From: Bradyrhizobium sp. BR13661
GTDB taxonomy: Bacteria; Pseudomonadota; Alphaproteobacteria; Rhizobiales; Xanthobacteraceae
DNA length: 64,000 nucleotides
Direction of reading: 5' to 3'
Assembly (NCBI RefSeq): GCF_029892425.1
Contig: NZ_JARXWB010000034.1
Location: 23,174 to 87,173 of the forward strand
How positions within the stretch are numbered: the stretch's first letter is position 1; the number at the start of each line of letters is the position of its first letter. The notes below the pieces were generated by a model. The model was not told the DNA's origin and searched no databases. It saw only the letters and a program-made list of their open reading frames with translations. Below, one piece after another: positions 46,139-56,790 of this stretch. The translations under genes and the position numbers were made by a program.

Positions 46139-46475
46139 GGAAATCCGAAGCGGCTTAAGCTAAATAAAGTATCAGGCTATCAAATGATCCAATGACGGAT
46201 CAACTGTCGTGTTTCCCCCCTGGGAATTCCAGCCTTGTTTCTGGCGCCGTGGGTCGGATTCCCGCCGCCGTCGCCTGCGAAAGGACAATGTCCTCCGCCC
46301 GGCAGGGGTCTGGTAGACAGCGCGCCCACCAGTTAAGAAGCGGTCGGCAGGAACAATCAGCATTGACCAGAGGGTGCGCGCAACTGCTTCCCGAGGAAGG
46401 ACGACCAGTCGCCCTTGCCGCGGCTTGATCACGAGAACAGGTTCGAGCTTGACTGAAGCGAGCCACGAGGTGGAG
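46139..46475. other. Intergenic stretch without a supported gene
   Basis: A 337-bp gap between divergent GT25 and SGNH genes. The first 60 bp are AT-rich (TAAGCTAAATAAAGTATC) and may hold promoters for one or both genes. I see no convincing coding frame. Confidence 0.5.
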
Positions 46476-47480
46476 ATGGCGGGAGTGAAGGTCCGGAATG
46501 GTCTGCGGTCGCTCGGCGCCGTCGCGATCGTGACGATCGTGACCCTGGCCCTGCTCGAAATCGCTCTTCGCGTGGCCAATTTCCGCGAACTGCGGGACGG
46601 CGTCAGCGAGCGCTCGCTGAGCTACCGATACGATGCCGAACTCGGATGGATGCCGGTCCCCGGCTCGAGCGCGGACGTGACCAACGCCCGCACGGTCCAC
46701 GTCAAGCACAACAGCCTCGGCCTGCGCGACGACCAGTTCGTGCTCGACGGTAAGCCGACCATCATGTTCCTCGGGGATTCCTTCGTGTGGGGCCTGGATG
46801 CCGAGGCGGACGAGCGGTTCACCGAGTTGCTGAAGCCACGCATCGCGAACGACAAGATTCTCGCCGCAGGCGTGTCCGGCTTCGGCACGGACCAGGAATA
46901 TCTGCTGCTGCAGAGGTTATGGCCGGAGGTCAAGCCGGCAATCGTCGTCCTGATCTTCTGCACGGGCAACGATCGCGACGATAACAGCACGAACATCGTC
47001 TACGAGGGCTACCAAAAGCCCTATTTCGAGAGGACGGCGGACGGCTCGCTCGCATTGCGGGGGCAGCCGGTCCCCAAGTCCCGCCTGCAGGCCATCAAGG
47101 AGGATTGGTGGGTTCGCAATTCCTGGCTGGTCCGGCTTGCGAATGCCGTCTATCTGAAGCTTCGGTATCCGAAGATCACCGTGCCCGATCCGACGGATCG
47201 GCTGGTCGACATGATCCGCGACTATGTCGAATCGCACGGGGCCAAATTCCTCGTCGGCATGCAGACCACGGACGCCGACCTCGTCCGTCATCTGGAAGCC
47301 GAGCACGTCCCGTTCGTGACCTTCGACGGGGCCGGGGCTTATCCGGGTCTGGGCACAGGCGAACATTGGACGCCGGAAGGACACAAACTCGTCGCCGAGC
47401 GGCTCCTGGGCCTGTTGCAGGCCAATCATGTGATCGAGCAAGCGCCGCCCGCCATGGGTGCGGCAGGGGCGCGTCCCTAA
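46476..47480 (+). CDS. Membrane-anchored SGNH/GDSL-like hydrolase
   Basis: A 334-residue protein with one N-terminal membrane helix (AVAIVTIVTLALLEIALRVA) and an SGNH fold: block I IMFLGDSFVWGLDAEADERF (catalytic Ser), block III FCTGNDRDDN, and block V GEHWTPEGHKLVAERLL (His). Such proteins often edit acyl groups on surface polysaccharides. ATG 46476 follows GAGGTGGAG. Near O-antigen and GT25 genes, which fits a cell-envelope role. Confidence 0.82.
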   Translation: MAGVKVRNGLRSLGAVAIVTIVTLALLEIALRVANFRELRDGVSERSLSYRYDAELGWMPVPGSSADVTNARTVHVKHNSLGLRDDQFVLDGKPTIMFLGDSFVWGLDAEADERFTELLKPRIANDKILAAGVSGFGTDQEYLLLQRLWPEVKPAIVVLIFCTGNDRDDNSTNIVYEGYQKPYFERTADGSLALRGQPVPKSRLQAIKEDWWVRNSWLVRLANAVYLKLRYPKITVPDPTDRLVDMIRDYVESHGAKFLVGMQTTDADLVRHLEAEHVPFVTFDGAGAYPGLGTGEHWTPEGHKLVAERLLGLLQANHVIEQAPPAMGAAGARP

Positions 47481-47521
47481 GCTACCTGTCTGTCACGCTC
47501 CAGAAGCTCGTTCGACCTGCG

Positions 47522-48463
47522 CTAAGCCGCCAGGCCCTGCTTCTCATGCCCGATCAGACGGACGCAGTTGCGGCCTGCAGCCTTGGCGTCATAGAGCGCG
47601 ATGTCGGCTTCTGCGAACAGTTCGACGATCCGCCGGCGGTGCGGGCGGCCGATCAGGGCAGCTCCGATCGAGGCGCCGACCTCGAGGCGAAGACCGTTCC
47701 AGAACAGCGGGCGGCTCAGCATCATGACGGTCTTTTGCAGCACGCGTGCGATCCGCGCGGGGTCGGTCGGCGCGCGCAGGATGATCGCGAATTCGTCGCC
47801 GCCGAGCCGGCCGACCAGCCCGGCATTGTGAAAAGCGCGCCGTAAACGCTGAGCGACCTCGCACAGGCATGCGTCGCCGGCCAGATGGCCGAACGTATCG
47901 TTGAGCTTCTTGAAGCCGTCGAGGTCGATCAGAACGAGCGCCGAGGCGAAGCCATGGTTCAGGTTGTCGTTGATGATGTCGCGATAGTAGGCCTGAAAAA
48001 TAGAGCGATTGGCGAGCCCGGTCAGCGGATCGGTTTCGGCTTGCTGCCGCAGGCTCTCGATCGCCTGTCGGTCGGAGGTGACGTCCTGCTTGCAGCCGAA
48101 GATGCGCAGCGGCCGTCCGCCCTCCCGCACCGCGTTGATCGAAAGGCGCATCCAGCGCTTTTCGCCCTGCCAGGTTCTGATCTCGGTATCGAGCGTGACA
48201 GGCGCGCCGCTCCGGATCACCTCGGCGCGCGCGAGCTCCATGTGGCGCCTGGATTCGTCGATGTAGAGGTCGACGATGTCGGCGCGCCGCAGCGGGTTGC
48301 TCTCGGGATAGCCGAAGATGTCGTAGACGCCCCGGGTCCAGCTCAGGCGCTCGGTCTCGAGCTCGCATTCCCAGGCGCCGATGCCCGCGGCAGTCAGGGC
48401 CTGATCATAGAGGCGTACGCGAACCTCGTCCGGCAAGGTCGAGGCAGCATGGTGTTCTGTCAT
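47522..48463 (-). CDS. PAS-GGDEF diguanylate cyclase
   Basis: A 313-residue protein with a PAS domain (about 20-140: ALTAAGIGAWECELETERLS, GCKQDVTSDRQ) and a GGDEF domain (about 150-310) with an intact active site (RLGGDEFAII). It should make cyclic di-GMP in response to a signal sensed by PAS. There are no membrane segments. No EAL domain, and I do not see a clear RxxD inhibitory site. Confidence 0.92.
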   Translation of the reverse strand: MTEHHAASTLPDEVRVRLYDQALTAAGIGAWECELETERLSWTRGVYDIFGYPESNPLRRADIVDLYIDESRRHMELARAEVIRSGAPVTLDTEIRTWQGEKRWMRLSINAVREGGRPLRIFGCKQDVTSDRQAIESLRQQAETDPLTGLANRSIFQAYYRDIINDNLNHGFASALVLIDLDGFKKLNDTFGHLAGDACLCEVAQRLRRAFHNAGLVGRLGGDEFAIILRAPTDPARIARVLQKTVMMLSRPLFWNGLRLEVGASIGAALIGRPHRRRIVELFAEADIALYDAKAAGRNCVRLIGHEKQGLAA

Positions 48464-48616
48464 CGACGATCCGGCAGCCTGTCGCGATTTTGCCCAGAGA
48501 CTGAAAGAAGTCCTTAAAGGCTAGGGCTGCTGTGTTAACGAATCCTGTATGTCCGGAGGAGCAGGCGCAGGGAACCACGAACATTTGCCGGCGACGGGCG
48601 ATATTCGCGCCCGATC

Positions 48617-50386
48617 TCAATGTCCGAATGCGGCGGCCCGCGCCCGCAATTCGTCCCGCACGCGATCAACAACACTCTCATAGTCGCGGCTCTCGGTCTG
48701 TCGGAACAGCCGCACGCTCGGATACCAGGGGCTATCGGCGCGATCGAGCAGCCAGCGGTAGTCGGGTGTCCAGGGCAGCAGGATCCAGGTCGGGCGGCCG
48801 AGGGCGCCGGCGAGATGCGCCACGCTGGTGTCGACGGTGATCACGAGGTCGAGACAGCAGATCAAGGCGGCGGTATCCGTGAAGTCGGTGAGATCAGCCG
48901 TGAGGTCGACGATGTCGCTTCGCTCCCGCAGCACTGCCGCGTCATGTGGGCGCGGGGCCTTCTGCAGGCTGACAAAGTCGGCATCGACATCGAGGATGCG
49001 GGACAGCGTCCGCAGCGGAATCGAGCGCGTCTCGTCATTCACGTGGGAGGGATCGCCGGACCAGACCAGGCCGACCCGCAGCCTGGTGCGAGCACCAACA
49101 CGTTTCTCCCAGGCCTGAACAAGGCTGCTGGCCGGCGGGGGCAGATACGGTCCTGACGGAATCGTATCGAGACGGGTCTTGAAGGCGAGCGGAAGGCTGG
49201 AGATCGGGCAGTGCAGATCGAACGCCGGTAGCCGGCCCATCGCCGACATCGGCACGCAGTGAGAGATGCCGGTCAAGTCTGACATCAGCCGATGCAGCGG
49301 GTCCTGGACTGCAAGAAGCACTCGCGCACCACGCGCGGCCAGCAGGGGGATGTAGCGGGCGAAGTGAATGGTGTCGCCCAATCCCTCGTCTGCGGCGATC
49401 AGGATCGTCTTTTCCTCGACGCTTTCCTCGCCGAGCCACATCGGTTGCGGAAACCGCGGATATTTTGCCGAAGGCAGTTTCGCGCGGGCCTGGTGTCCGC
49501 GCCAGCCGGCTTCGAAATTGCCGGTCAGGAGATGGGCCAGCGACACATTCCACTTCGTCACCTCATTGCTCAGCCCGAGCGATGTCATGCGATCGGACAG
49601 CGCGAACAGCTCGTCGAAGCGATGCAGGTGGAACAGCGCGACCAGCCTGTTGTCGAAGGCATCGGCAAAGCGCGGTTGAATCTCGATGGCTTTTTCGAAC
49701 CACGCCAGCGCCTCTTCGTTGCGACGAAGCCGTCGTAGCGCAAGACCGAGATTGTTGCAGACCTCGGCATTATCAGGGCCGAGCTGGTGCGCCCGCATTC
49801 CGTCGGCGGCGGATTCCTCGAACCGTTTCAGGCAGTAGCGAACCCAAGCGCGGGTCCGCAGCGTCGGAGCGTGGTCCGGAAACAGCCTGTCGCCGAGATC
49901 AAGCTGCGCCAGTGCCTCTTCGTTCCGTCCGAGCTTATGGAGGAGAATCCCGCTCTTATACAGCGCGTCGTGATGATGAGGATTGAGCTTCAGCGCCTGT
50001 TGAAAGCTTTGCAGGGCTTGATCGAGCCGAGCAAGCTGAACGAAGATCTCGCCACGCTGGCACCACAAGCCGGCGTCGTCACGCCGAAGCTGGATCGCCT
50101 TGTCGAGGACGTCCAGGGCCTCATCGCAGCGCCCATGCTGCTGCAGGACTTTTGCGAAGCTCGCGAGATATTCGGGCTTGGGTGCGCGCCGGATCGCGCG
50201 GACGATCCATTCCAGGGCGTCGTTGTATTGCCTGGCCTCCAGATGCAGCAGCCCCATGAGATGCTGGGCGTCGGTGTGCCCCGCATCGATGGTGAGGGCC
50301 TGCTGGGTGCAGGCGCGCGCGTCGAGGGGCCGTCCCGCCCTGAAATGCGCAAGGCCCGCTTCGCAGAAGGCGGCTGCTGTGCTCAT
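48617..50386 (-). CDS. TPR protein with C-terminal glycosyltransferase-like domain
   Basis: A 589-residue protein. The first ~300 residues are eight or more TPR units (DARACTQQALTIDAGHTDAQH, RLDQALQSFQQALKLNPHHHDAL, EEALAWFEKAIEIQPRFADAF). The C-terminal ~290 residues resemble GT9/SPINDLY-type glycosyltransferase-like domains (ILIAADEGLGDTIHFARY, DLVITVDTSVAHLAGALGRP, WILLPWTPDYRWL). Probably modifies a surface or flagellar target. The next minus-strand gene (PAS-GGDEF) lies 153 bp downstream. Confidence 0.82.
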   Translation of the reverse strand: MSTAAAFCEAGLAHFRAGRPLDARACTQQALTIDAGHTDAQHLMGLLHLEARQYNDALEWIVRAIRRAPKPEYLASFAKVLQQHGRCDEALDVLDKAIQLRRDDAGLWCQRGEIFVQLARLDQALQSFQQALKLNPHHHDALYKSGILLHKLGRNEEALAQLDLGDRLFPDHAPTLRTRAWVRYCLKRFEESAADGMRAHQLGPDNAEVCNNLGLALRRLRRNEEALAWFEKAIEIQPRFADAFDNRLVALFHLHRFDELFALSDRMTSLGLSNEVTKWNVSLAHLLTGNFEAGWRGHQARAKLPSAKYPRFPQPMWLGEESVEEKTILIAADEGLGDTIHFARYIPLLAARGARVLLAVQDPLHRLMSDLTGISHCVPMSAMGRLPAFDLHCPISSLPLAFKTRLDTIPSGPYLPPPASSLVQAWEKRVGARTRLRVGLVWSGDPSHVNDETRSIPLRTLSRILDVDADFVSLQKAPRPHDAAVLRERSDIVDLTADLTDFTDTAALICCLDLVITVDTSVAHLAGALGRPTWILLPWTPDYRWLLDRADSPWYPSVRLFRQTESRDYESVVDRVRDELRARAAAFGH

Positions 50387-50492
50387 TGCTGCTCGGTCCC
50401 ATCAATGGCGAATGGCCGCCTCGATGGCGGCAACTGATGATTCGACCTGAGCAGCGGGAGATTGCGTGAGGCTTGCCGCGCTTTGGAGCGAG

Positions 50493-53400
50493 CTAGCCGT
50501 TGAGATCGGCCACAGGCAAAGCCGGCGCACCGCCAGGTGCGAGCACCTGACCTGCGGCAACTTTCTTCCGCCGCCGCAGCCTGTCCAGGATCAGATACAT
50601 CGCCGGCGTCGAGTACAGCGTGAACAGCTGCGCGACGACGAGGCCACCCATGATGGTGATGCCGAGCGGCTGGCGGATCTCGAAGCCCGGACCGGTGCCG
50701 AAGGCGATCGGCACGGCACTCAGGAATGCGGCCAGCATCGTCATGGTGATCGGCCGCGCCCGCAATCGTGCTGCGAGCAGGATGGCGTCGTGCGCGTTGA
50801 GGCCGCGATTCCGCTCCGCATCGAGGGCATAGTCGACCATCATGATGGCATTCTTCATCACCATGCCGACCAGCAGGATGCAGGCGATGGTGGTTACCAG
50901 CGTGAACTGCGTACCCGTCGCCCACAGCGCAACCAGCGCGCCGAAGGCGGTCGGCGGCAAGGTCGAGAGAATGGTCAGCGGATGGGCATAGCTCTCATAG
51001 AGCATGCCGAGCGCGAGGTAGATCGCGATCAGGGCGGCCCCGAACAACGCCGCCTGTTTGACGATCGACTTGTCGGCTTCCTTGGCCTCGCCGCGGAATT
51101 CCGCCTTGATGTCATCAGGCAGCTTTGCTTCGGCCTCCTCCTTGCGGATCGAGGCGATCGCGTCGGCGATCGAGGTGCCGGGCTTGATGTCGAAGAAGAT
51201 CGTCGCGGCCGGAAACTGGGCGCTGTGACGGACCCACATTGCGGCGTGCGCGCGCTGCGGCTTGGTCAAGGCTGTCAGCGGCACCGCCTTGCCGCTGGCG
51301 CTCGGCACATAGATCTGGCTCATGGAGTCGGGGCCGCTCGCAGCCTCCGGCTCGACCTCGAAGATCACACGCGCATAGTTGGTTGGCAGGAACAGAAGAT
51401 TGACCTGACGCTGGCCGAAGGCGTCGTTGAGCGTGTTGTCGACCGCGACGGGCGTGACGCCGAGCATCGCGGCGCGAACGCGGTCGATGGTGAGGCCAGC
51501 CTGCAGGCCGCCGGTCTCCCAGCTCGCGATGACGTCGATGATATCAGGAATGCCGCGGACGCGGCGGATCATGTTTTCCGCGGCGCGTATCACTTCCGCT
51601 TCGTCGATACCCCACATCGTATATTGAAAACGCGACCCGCCGGACTGGACGCCGAGATTGAGATCCTGCAGCGGCACGAAGAACACCCGGACGCCGTCAA
51701 TTCGGTTCATGCGCTCGCGCAATCGCGTGATGACCTGCTGGATCGACAACTTGCGCACGTCAGGCGGCTTCAGCGCGACCAGCATCTGCCCGACGCTGAG
51801 CGCGTTGCCATTGCCCTCGCCGATATAGGATGTCAGGCCGGAGATCGCGGGATCCCCGAGGATGGCCTCGCCGACGGCCCGTTGCCGGTCTTCCATGGAC
51901 AGAAACGAGATGTTCGACGGAGCCACGGTCCGCACGAACATCACGCCAGTGTCCTGGGTCGGCATGAAACCCTTCGGCAGGTGCAGATAGAGCCAGACGC
52001 TGGCCCCTGTGAGGGCTGTGATCATCAGCGCGGTGAGAAAGCGGTGGCGCAGCGTCCAGTCGAGACTGCGGGCATAGTAGGTGCGGTGTCCGGGATCCGC
52101 ATCGGGATCGTGCAGCCGCTGCCGGCCGCGATCGAGCAGATGTCCGCACATCATCGGCGTCAGCGTCAGCGAGATCACCGCCGACGACACGATGGCGACC
52201 ACCAGCGTCACGCCGAACTCGCGAAAATAGCGCCCGACCACGTCGGGCATGAACAGGATCGGGATCAGCGCCGCGATCAGGGCGACGGTGATGGCGACGA
52301 CCGTGAACGCCATCTGCCTGCTACCGTTGATGGCGGCCTGCAGGGCCGGTTCCCCTTCGGACATCCGGCGGATGATGTTCTCGATCATGACGATGGCGTC
52401 GTCGACGACGAAACCGGCGGCGATGGTCAGCGCCATCAGCGACAGATTGTCCAGGCTGAAGCCGCACAAATTCATCACGAACAGCGTGGCCGCCAGCGAG
52501 ACCGGAATCGTGACGCTCGGGATCATGGTGGCCCAAAACCGCCGCAGGAACAGCGCGATGACGAGCACGACGAGCGCCGATGCGATCACCAGCGTGAGCT
52601 TGACGTCGTTCACGGCGGCCCGGATCAGCGTGGTGCGGTCATAGATCGTATGCAGCTTGATGCCCGGTGGCAGCCAGTGCTGGATTTCCGGCAGCTCGGC
52701 CTTGATGGCATCGACGGTCTCGACGATGTTGGCGTCCGATTGCTTGTAGATGAACAACACGACGCCGCGCTCGGTGCCGTACCAGCCGGCGAGGCGGTTG
52801 TTGATGACGCTGTCGGTGACCGACGCGACGTCGCCGAGGCGTACAGGGGCGCCGTTGCGCCAGGCCAGTACGATATCGCGATAGTCGACAGCCTGGAGCA
52901 ATTGGTCGTTGGCTCCGATGGTGAGGCGCTGGCCATCGACGGAGATCGCGCCCTTGGGCAGGTTCTGCGATGCATTGAGGACGGCGACGCGCGCCGCTTC
53001 CAGCGACAGATTCATCGCGGCGAGCCGCGCCGGCGACACCTGGATGCGTACCGCACTTCGCTCAGCGCCGGTGACGTTGATCCGCGCGACGCCGGGCAGT
53101 TGCGACAGCTTTGGCGAGATGACGCCGTCGGCAAGGCTGTAGACCTCGCCGGGCGTGAACACGTCGCTGGTCAGAGCAAGCGCCACGACGGCGAAGCCCG
53201 CCGGGTTCGCCTTCCAATAGGTCGGCGGCCAGGGTCCTTTGGGCAGGTTGGGTCCTGCCGAATTGATGGCGGCCTGCACCGCGCCGGCGGCGGCATCGAG
53301 ATCAACCGAGAGCTCGAACTGTACCGTGATGCTGGTGCCGCCCATGGCGCTGAAGGAGGTGATTTCCGACACGCCGGGGATCAGCGCCAGCGTGGTTTCG

Positions 53401-53600
53401 AGTGGCTGCGACAGCGCATTCGCGACCGTCGTCGGGCTTGCGCCCGGGAATGGTGCGTAGATTCCAATCGTGGGCCGCTCCACGGCCGGCACCGAGGCGA
53501 TCGGCAGACGGACATAGGCGACGCAACCGAGCAGGAACACGCCGATCATCAGCAGCGTCGTCGCCACCGGCCGCAGCACGAATTGCGCGGTGATGCTCAC
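50493..53600 (-). CDS. RND efflux transporter subunit, MdtC-like
   Basis: A 1035-residue inner-membrane RND pump with twelve predicted membrane helices and two large periplasmic loops. Recognisable: FVLRPVATTLLMIGVFLLG, the TM4 proton-relay region GFVVDDAIVMIENIIRRM and the end of the second repeat (GMVMKNAIMMVDYAL). It overlaps the start of the MdtB-like gene's stop by 4 bp, so the two form the heteromeric pump. A long plus-strand frame over the same DNA is an antisense shadow. Confidence 0.92.
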   Translation of the reverse strand: MSITAQFVLRPVATTLLMIGVFLLGCVAYVRLPIASVPAVERPTIGIYAPFPGASPTTVANALSQPLETTLALIPGVSEITSFSAMGGTSITVQFELSVDLDAAAGAVQAAINSAGPNLPKGPWPPTYWKANPAGFAVVALALTSDVFTPGEVYSLADGVISPKLSQLPGVARINVTGAERSAVRIQVSPARLAAMNLSLEAARVAVLNASQNLPKGAISVDGQRLTIGANDQLLQAVDYRDIVLAWRNGAPVRLGDVASVTDSVINNRLAGWYGTERGVVLFIYKQSDANIVETVDAIKAELPEIQHWLPPGIKLHTIYDRTTLIRAAVNDVKLTLVIASALVVLVIALFLRRFWATMIPSVTIPVSLAATLFVMNLCGFSLDNLSLMALTIAAGFVVDDAIVMIENIIRRMSEGEPALQAAINGSRQMAFTVVAITVALIAALIPILFMPDVVGRYFREFGVTLVVAIVSSAVISLTLTPMMCGHLLDRGRQRLHDPDADPGHRTYYARSLDWTLRHRFLTALMITALTGASVWLYLHLPKGFMPTQDTGVMFVRTVAPSNISFLSMEDRQRAVGEAILGDPAISGLTSYIGEGNGNALSVGQMLVALKPPDVRKLSIQQVITRLRERMNRIDGVRVFFVPLQDLNLGVQSGGSRFQYTMWGIDEAEVIRAAENMIRRVRGIPDIIDVIASWETGGLQAGLTIDRVRAAMLGVTPVAVDNTLNDAFGQRQVNLLFLPTNYARVIFEVEPEAASGPDSMSQIYVPSASGKAVPLTALTKPQRAHAAMWVRHSAQFPAATIFFDIKPGTSIADAIASIRKEEAEAKLPDDIKAEFRGEAKEADKSIVKQAALFGAALIAIYLALGMLYESYAHPLTILSTLPPTAFGALVALWATGTQFTLVTTIACILLVGMVMKNAIMMVDYALDAERNRGLNAHDAILLAARLRARPITMTMLAAFLSAVPIAFGTGPGFEIRQPLGITIMGGLVVAQLFTLYSTPAMYLILDRLRRRKKVAAGQVLAPGGAPALPVADLNG

Positions 53601-56600
53601 GGCGCGGGCCGTTCGGCCTGCGGCAGCGCGGCCGGATCATCGGGGGAAGCGGATCGCCAACCGAACCGCGTGCGCAGCGAGGCGAACGCCAGATAGACGA
53701 CCGGCGTCGTATAGAGCGTGAGCACCTGGGAGACGACCAGGCCGCCGACGATGGCGATGCCGAGCGGCTGGCGCAGCTCGGAGCCGGTGCCCGAGCCGAT
53801 CGCGAGCGGCAGCGCACCGAACAGCGCAGCCATCGTCGTCATCATGATCGGGCGGAAGCGAAGGATGCAGGCCTGCCGGATCGCATCGAACGAGGACGCG
53901 CCGTCCTCGCGTTCGGCGGCGAGCGCGAAGTCCACCATCATGATGGCGTTCTTCTTGACGATGCCGATGAGGAGGATGATGCCGATCAGCGAGATCAAAT
54001 TGAGATCCTGCCGATACAGCATCAGCGCCAGCAAGGCACCGATGCCGGCGGACGGCAATGTCGACAGGATCGTGATCGGGTGGATGTAGCTCTCATAGAG
54101 CATGCCGAGGATCAAATAGACCGTCACGATCGCGGCCAGCAGCAGCCATTTCTCGTCTGCGAGCGAGTTGGCGAACTCGGCGGCGGTGCCGACCAGCTTG
54201 GTTGTGACCGCATCTGGCAATCCGATGTCGCGTTCGGTCTGCCGCAGCGCCTCCGTCGCATGGCTCAGCGAGACGCCGTCGGCCAGGTTGAACGAGATCG
54301 TTGTCGCCGGGAACAGGCCCTGGTGCGAGATCAGGAGCGGTGCGTGCTGCCGCTCGATCCGCGCAAAAGCCGACAGCGGCACCGGCGCGGAGGCTTTGCT
54401 GAAGGCGCCGCTGAAGCCGCTGGTCTGCTGATCGATGGTGCTGGCCTGGGCCGCGGCCGCGGTCAGATAGATCTTGCCCAGGATAGCTGGATCGTTGCGC
54501 AGGGCGGGATCGACTTCGAGGATCACGTGATACTGGGTGAGCGGGCCGAACACGGTCGCGATCTGGCGCTGGCCGAACGCGTCATACAGCGTCTGGTCGA
54601 TCGTGTTCAGGCTGACGCCGTAGGTCGCCGCCAGCTGCCGGTCGACGGTGACGGACATCTGCAGGCCTTCGTCCTGGCGATCGTCGGCGACGTCGGCGAG
54701 CTCCGGCCGCTTGCGCAGTGCCTCGACCAGGCGACGGCTCCAGAGCCGCAGCTCGTCCTCGTCGAGATCCTGCAGCGCATATTGGTATTGCGTGCGCGAG
54801 ACACGCGTTTCGATCTGCAGGTCTTGCGCAGGCTGCAGATGCAGCGTGATGCCGTGAACGCCCTCGACCGCGTGCTGCAGCCGCGCCATCACGGCGGCCG
54901 CGGACGATTTCCGTGCGTCGGGGCTGCCGATATCGATATAGAGCCGGCCGCTGTTCAGCGTCGTGTTGACGGACCCGATGCCGACGAAGCTGCCGACGGT
55001 CACGACGTCTGGATCGCGCGCGACAACAGCGGCGAGCTGCTGTTGTCGCTCGGCCATCGCCGCAAAGGAGATATCCTGGTCCGCGTCGGTGGTGCCGATC
55101 AACAGGCCCGTGTCCTGCAGCGGCAGAAACCCCTTGGGGATCGCGACATAGAGCACTCCGGTCGCGACCAGAGTGAGCAATGTGAAGGCCAGCGTGAGGT
55201 TGCGGTGCCTCAGCACCCAGTCGAGCCCCCACAGATAGAAGCTGGCGGAGGCGTCGAAGCCGCGCTCGCTGATGCGGTACAGCCACCCGTGCTGCGCATT
55301 GGGATCTTCATGCCGCAGCAGCTGCGCACACATCATCGGGGTCAGCGTCAGCGAGACCAGCCCGGAGATCACGACGGCGAAGGACAGCGTGATCGCGAAT
55401 TCCCGGAACAGCCGGCCGACCACGCCGCCCATCAGCAGCAGCGGGATGAACACAGCGATCAGCGACACCGTCAGCGACACGATGGTAAAGCCGATCTGCC
55501 GCGCGCCCTTCAGGGCCGCTTCGAGCGGGTCCTCGCCGTCCTCGACATAGCGCGCGATGTTCTCGATCATCACGATGGCGTCGTCGACGACGAAGCCCGA
55601 GGCAATCGTCAGCGCCATCAGGGAGAGGTTGTCGAGGCTGAAGCCGCACAGCGCCATGGCGCCGAAGGTTGCGATCAGCGACACCGGCAGCGTCACGCTC
55701 GGGATCACGGTCGCCCACAGCTTGCGCAGGAAGATGAAGATCACCAGCACGACCAGCGCCACCGTCAGCACCAGCGTGAACTGCACGTCGTGGATCGCGG
55801 CCCGGATCGTCGTGGTGCGGTCGCTGACGACAGAGATCTTCAGCGCCGCCGGCAGCGAATCCTGCAGCTTCGGCAGGATGCTCTTGATGGCATCGACGAC
55901 CTCGATCGTGTTCGCACCCGGCTGGCGCTGGATGTCCAGCAGCACGGCGCGCTCGCCCTGGAACCACGCCGCCTGCTCGGAATCCTCGACGCCGTCGATG
56001 GCGGTGCCGACATCGCGCAACAAGACCGGCGCGCCGTTGCGATAGGCGATCACCGCATCCTGATAGGCCTCCGCCGTGAAGAGCTGGTCGTTGGTGTCGA
56101 CGTGAAACGCCTGCCTCGGACCGTCGAGCGAGCCCTTGGGATTGTCTGCAGTGGTGGCGGCGATGCCGCGGCGGACGTCGTCGAGCGACATGCCGAGCCC
56201 GGCAAGCCGGGTCGGGTTCATCTGTAGACGCACGGCCCGGGTCTGTCCGCCCTCGATGCTGACGGCGCCGACGCCCGGGATCTGCGACAGTTTCGGCACC
56301 AGGATGGTCGCGGCGTGATCATTGGCCTCGTGCAGCGGCATCGTCTTCGAGGTCAGCGCCAGGATCAACACCGGCGTATCGGCCGGATTGACCATGCGAT
56401 AGGTCGGCGGGCTCGGCAGCAGCTCGACCGGAATCCACCCCGCAGCCGCATTGATCCGCGCCTGCACATCCTGCGCGGCCGCGTCGATCTTGCGGGAAAG
56501 ATCGAATTGCAGCGTGATCTGGCTGTAGCCGTAGGAGCTGGTCGAGCTCATGTCCGTCAGCCCGGAGATCGTGCCGAAATAATGCTCCAGCGGCGCGGTG

Positions 56601-56782
56601 ATCGAGGTTGCGACGACTGTCGCGGAGGCTCCGGGATAGCGCGTCACCACCTGGATGGTGGGAAAGTCGACATTCGGCAGCGGCGCAATGGGCAGCTCAC
56701 GATAGCCGAGCATGCCCAGCAGCACGACCGCGACGATCATCAGCGTCGTTGCGATCGGCCGGAGGATGAAGGGCGCGGACAT
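53597..56782 (-). CDS. RND efflux transporter subunit, MdtB-like
   Basis: A 1061-residue RND pump: FILRPIATTLMIVAVVLLGMLG, proton-relay helix GFVVDDAIVMIENIARYVEDG, periplasmic loops and twelve membrane helices. The pairing with a second RND subunit and an upstream HlyD-type adaptor matches the MdtABC arrangement. It starts 8 bp after the adaptor's stop. Confidence 0.92.
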   Translation of the reverse strand: MSAPFILRPIATTLMIVAVVLLGMLGYRELPIAPLPNVDFPTIQVVTRYPGASATVVATSITAPLEHYFGTISGLTDMSSTSSYGYSQITLQFDLSRKIDAAAQDVQARINAAAGWIPVELLPSPPTYRMVNPADTPVLILALTSKTMPLHEANDHAATILVPKLSQIPGVGAVSIEGGQTRAVRLQMNPTRLAGLGMSLDDVRRGIAATTADNPKGSLDGPRQAFHVDTNDQLFTAEAYQDAVIAYRNGAPVLLRDVGTAIDGVEDSEQAAWFQGERAVLLDIQRQPGANTIEVVDAIKSILPKLQDSLPAALKISVVSDRTTTIRAAIHDVQFTLVLTVALVVLVIFIFLRKLWATVIPSVTLPVSLIATFGAMALCGFSLDNLSLMALTIASGFVVDDAIVMIENIARYVEDGEDPLEAALKGARQIGFTIVSLTVSLIAVFIPLLLMGGVVGRLFREFAITLSFAVVISGLVSLTLTPMMCAQLLRHEDPNAQHGWLYRISERGFDASASFYLWGLDWVLRHRNLTLAFTLLTLVATGVLYVAIPKGFLPLQDTGLLIGTTDADQDISFAAMAERQQQLAAVVARDPDVVTVGSFVGIGSVNTTLNSGRLYIDIGSPDARKSSAAAVMARLQHAVEGVHGITLHLQPAQDLQIETRVSRTQYQYALQDLDEDELRLWSRRLVEALRKRPELADVADDRQDEGLQMSVTVDRQLAATYGVSLNTIDQTLYDAFGQRQIATVFGPLTQYHVILEVDPALRNDPAILGKIYLTAAAAQASTIDQQTSGFSGAFSKASAPVPLSAFARIERQHAPLLISHQGLFPATTISFNLADGVSLSHATEALRQTERDIGLPDAVTTKLVGTAAEFANSLADEKWLLLAAIVTVYLILGMLYESYIHPITILSTLPSAGIGALLALMLYRQDLNLISLIGIILLIGIVKKNAIMMVDFALAAEREDGASSFDAIRQACILRFRPIMMTTMAALFGALPLAIGSGTGSELRQPLGIAIVGGLVVSQVLTLYTTPVVYLAFASLRTRFGWRSASPDDPAALPQAERPAP

Positions 56783-56790
56783 GGCGGACC

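Noticed and set aside
46172..46709. Minus-strand frames before and over the SGNH gene
   Set aside because: Low-complexity Arg-rich shadows overlapping a clear plus-strand gene or AT-rich promoter DNA; no motif or ribosome site supports them.
50466..53696. 1076-codon plus-strand frame over the RND gene
   Set aside because: Antisense to a full-length, well-conserved RND transporter; rich in Arg/His/Asp/Gln as expected of a shadow frame.
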